Origin: Rhodococcus sp. KRD197
GTDB lineage: Bacteria; Actinomycetota; Actinomycetes; Mycobacteriales; Mycobacteriaceae
DNA: 64,000 nucleotides
Reading direction: 5' to 3'
NCBI RefSeq assembly: GCF_017168235.1
Contig: NZ_JABFAO010000002.1
Span: forward strand, 452,388-516,387
Positions 63,130 through 64,000 of this stretch are shown here, one piece after another. Within the stretch, counting starts at the first letter, position 1, and each line of letters starts with the position of its first letter. A program made the position numbers and the translations under genes. Below the pieces are notes generated by a model. It saw only the letters and a program-made list of their open reading frames with translations. It was not told the origin of the DNA and ran no database searches.

Positions 63130-64000
63130 CTAGGCGGAGTGTTTTCGTCTCCGGTGGTAGCTGGGGATGGGTCGACGTTCGGGGTCGGTTTCGGTGGGTG
63201 GGATGGAGTGTGGGTGGCCGTCCTCGCCCATGGCGAGTTGCCAGTCGGTGTTGTGGATGTCGCGGTGGCATTCGGTGCAGAGGAGGGCGAGGTTGTTGAG
63301 ATCTGTTGCGCCGCCGTCGTTCCAGTAGGTGACGTGGTGGATTTGGCACCATTGGGCTGGTCGTCCGCACATCACGCAGCAGCGGTCACGGATGATGACC
63401 GCTTGGCGTAGTGAGTTGGATGCGAGCCGGAAGCTTCGGCCGAGTGCGAGAGGCACGCCGTGGTGGTCCACGATGATCGGGGTGAGGTGGGCGTCGCAGG
63501 AGAGGTATTGGGCGAGGTGGCCGCTGATGGGCCCGGTCCAGTCCAGCCAGAACGGCCAGTCGCTGTCGCTTGGACCCGGTGGGGTGTTGCGCTGGGTTGC
63601 TGTGTGTCGGTGTGGGTTTTCGGCGTGGGCAGGTTTTTTCAGCAGGTCGGTGAGTGGGATGGTCAAGTTGACGTTGACTGCGCCGGATCCGGTGCCGGTC
63701 TGGGCGTGTAGGTAGCGCTCGAGGAGTTCGCTGAGCCCGTCGGCGTTGCGTCTGTCGGGTGTGCGGGGGTCGCGGGTGCCGTCGGGTGAGGGTGTGGGTG
63801 CGGTCAGCGGTGACAGGGCGGCTTTGAGTTTCTCGACGGTCAGTTTGTCGAGGTCTCCGTCGATTTTACTGCGGCCGTTGGCCAGTGGGTAGATGCCGAG
63901 TCGGTTGAGGGCGGTGTTCTCGGCGACCGGCAGCGGTGGTGGGCCGGGCGGCGGCACGGGTGTTTCCTCGTCGGACTTGCTGTTGGGCTTGCTGTGGGGT
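63130..64000 (-). CDS. DUF222/13E12-type HNH endonuclease domain protein, 5' end beyond window
   Basis: The frame is open to the right edge, so the N-terminus (most of DUF222) is missing. About 289 residues are visible. A proline-rich linker precedes GLSELLERYLHAQTG, and the HNH motif follows at the end: CVMCGRPAQWCQIHHVTYW, then GGATDLNNLALLCTECH with the zinc-type CxxC pairs. This is the 13E12 repeat-type family, multicopy in Rhodococcus and Mycobacterium genomes and often called HNH endonuclease without proven activity. High copy number makes it a site for recombination between paralogues. Confidence 0.85.
   Translation of the reverse strand, partial: PHSKPNSKSDEETPVPPPGPPPLPVAENTALNRLGIYPLANGRSKIDGDLDKLTVEKLKAALSPLTAPTPSPDGTRDPRTPDRRNADGLSELLERYLHAQTGTGSGAVNVNLTIPLTDLLKKPAHAENPHRHTATQRNTPPGPSDSDWPFWLDWTGPISGHLAQYLSCDAHLTPIIVDHHGVPLALGRSFRLASNSLRQAVIIRDRCCVMCGRPAQWCQIHHVTYWNDGGATDLNNLALLCTECHRDIHNTDWQLAMGEDGHPHSIPPTETDPERRPIPSYHRRRKHSA

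Overview
The window is high-GC actinobacterial DNA, most likely from Rhodococcus or a close relative in the Nocardiaceae. Supporting signs are a HisC2/Pat-type aminotransferase close to the mycobacterial one, an Rv3651-like protein (a family I know from mycolic-acid bacteria), a DUF222/13E12-type HNH protein, a mymA-like oxidation operon, frequent ATGA/GTGA stop-start overlaps, and many TetR-controlled catabolic operons. No plasmid, phage or CRISPR locus is intact. The only mobile-element trace is a broken tyrosine-integrase tail beside a tRNA-Arg gene.

Layout. 1-2710: partial aminotransferase, a dienelactone-hydrolase-like protein, tRNA-Ser and tRNA-Arg, a strong hairpin, then a scar with a frameshifted integrase end and a LuxR-type fragment. 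2811-9841 (minus strand): a tightly coupled six-gene operon of AfsA-type butyrolactone synthase, HAD hydrolase, MFS exporter, cytochrome P450, FAD monooxygenase and Rv3651-like protein. This looks like a signal-molecule or small-metabolite pathway. 10420-13317: YceI, acyltransferase, VanY-type carboxypeptidase and a small membrane protein. 13517-19505: a Baeyer-Villiger-type monooxygenase whose start is out of frame at a poly-G run, then SDR, two TetR genes, an alpha/beta hydrolase and an amidase.

19736-33922: a three-module NRPS (C-A-T-C-A-T-C-A-T-TE) translationally coupled to a DrrAB-type ABC exporter, followed by a YhgE/Pip-type permease and a TetR gene. 34051-47734: an aromatic catabolic island. 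It has a short operon (hydroxylase, ring-fission hydrolase, VOC extradiol dioxygenase), an MHS-type importer on the other strand, and a long operon (three RraA-fold proteins, LigB-type dioxygenase, second hydroxylase, acyl-CoA ligase, RidA, amidohydrolase) ending at a perfect hairpin, followed by a GntR regulator.

47759-52972: a mymA-like set (PF10118-type protein, ferredoxin-type reductase, Baeyer-Villiger-type monooxygenase, SDR) with a divergent TetR and ATGTTGC repeats between them. 52950-61435: aldehyde dehydrogenase and acyl-CoA ligase, then a beta-oxidation operon (acyl-CoA dehydrogenase, thiolase, FadB) with its TetR. A palindrome shared by two promoters suggests one regulon. 61676-64000: a universal stress protein, a small conserved-looking protein and a partial HNH protein.

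Coordinates were worked out by hand from the sequence. Functions are family-level readings; no database search was run.
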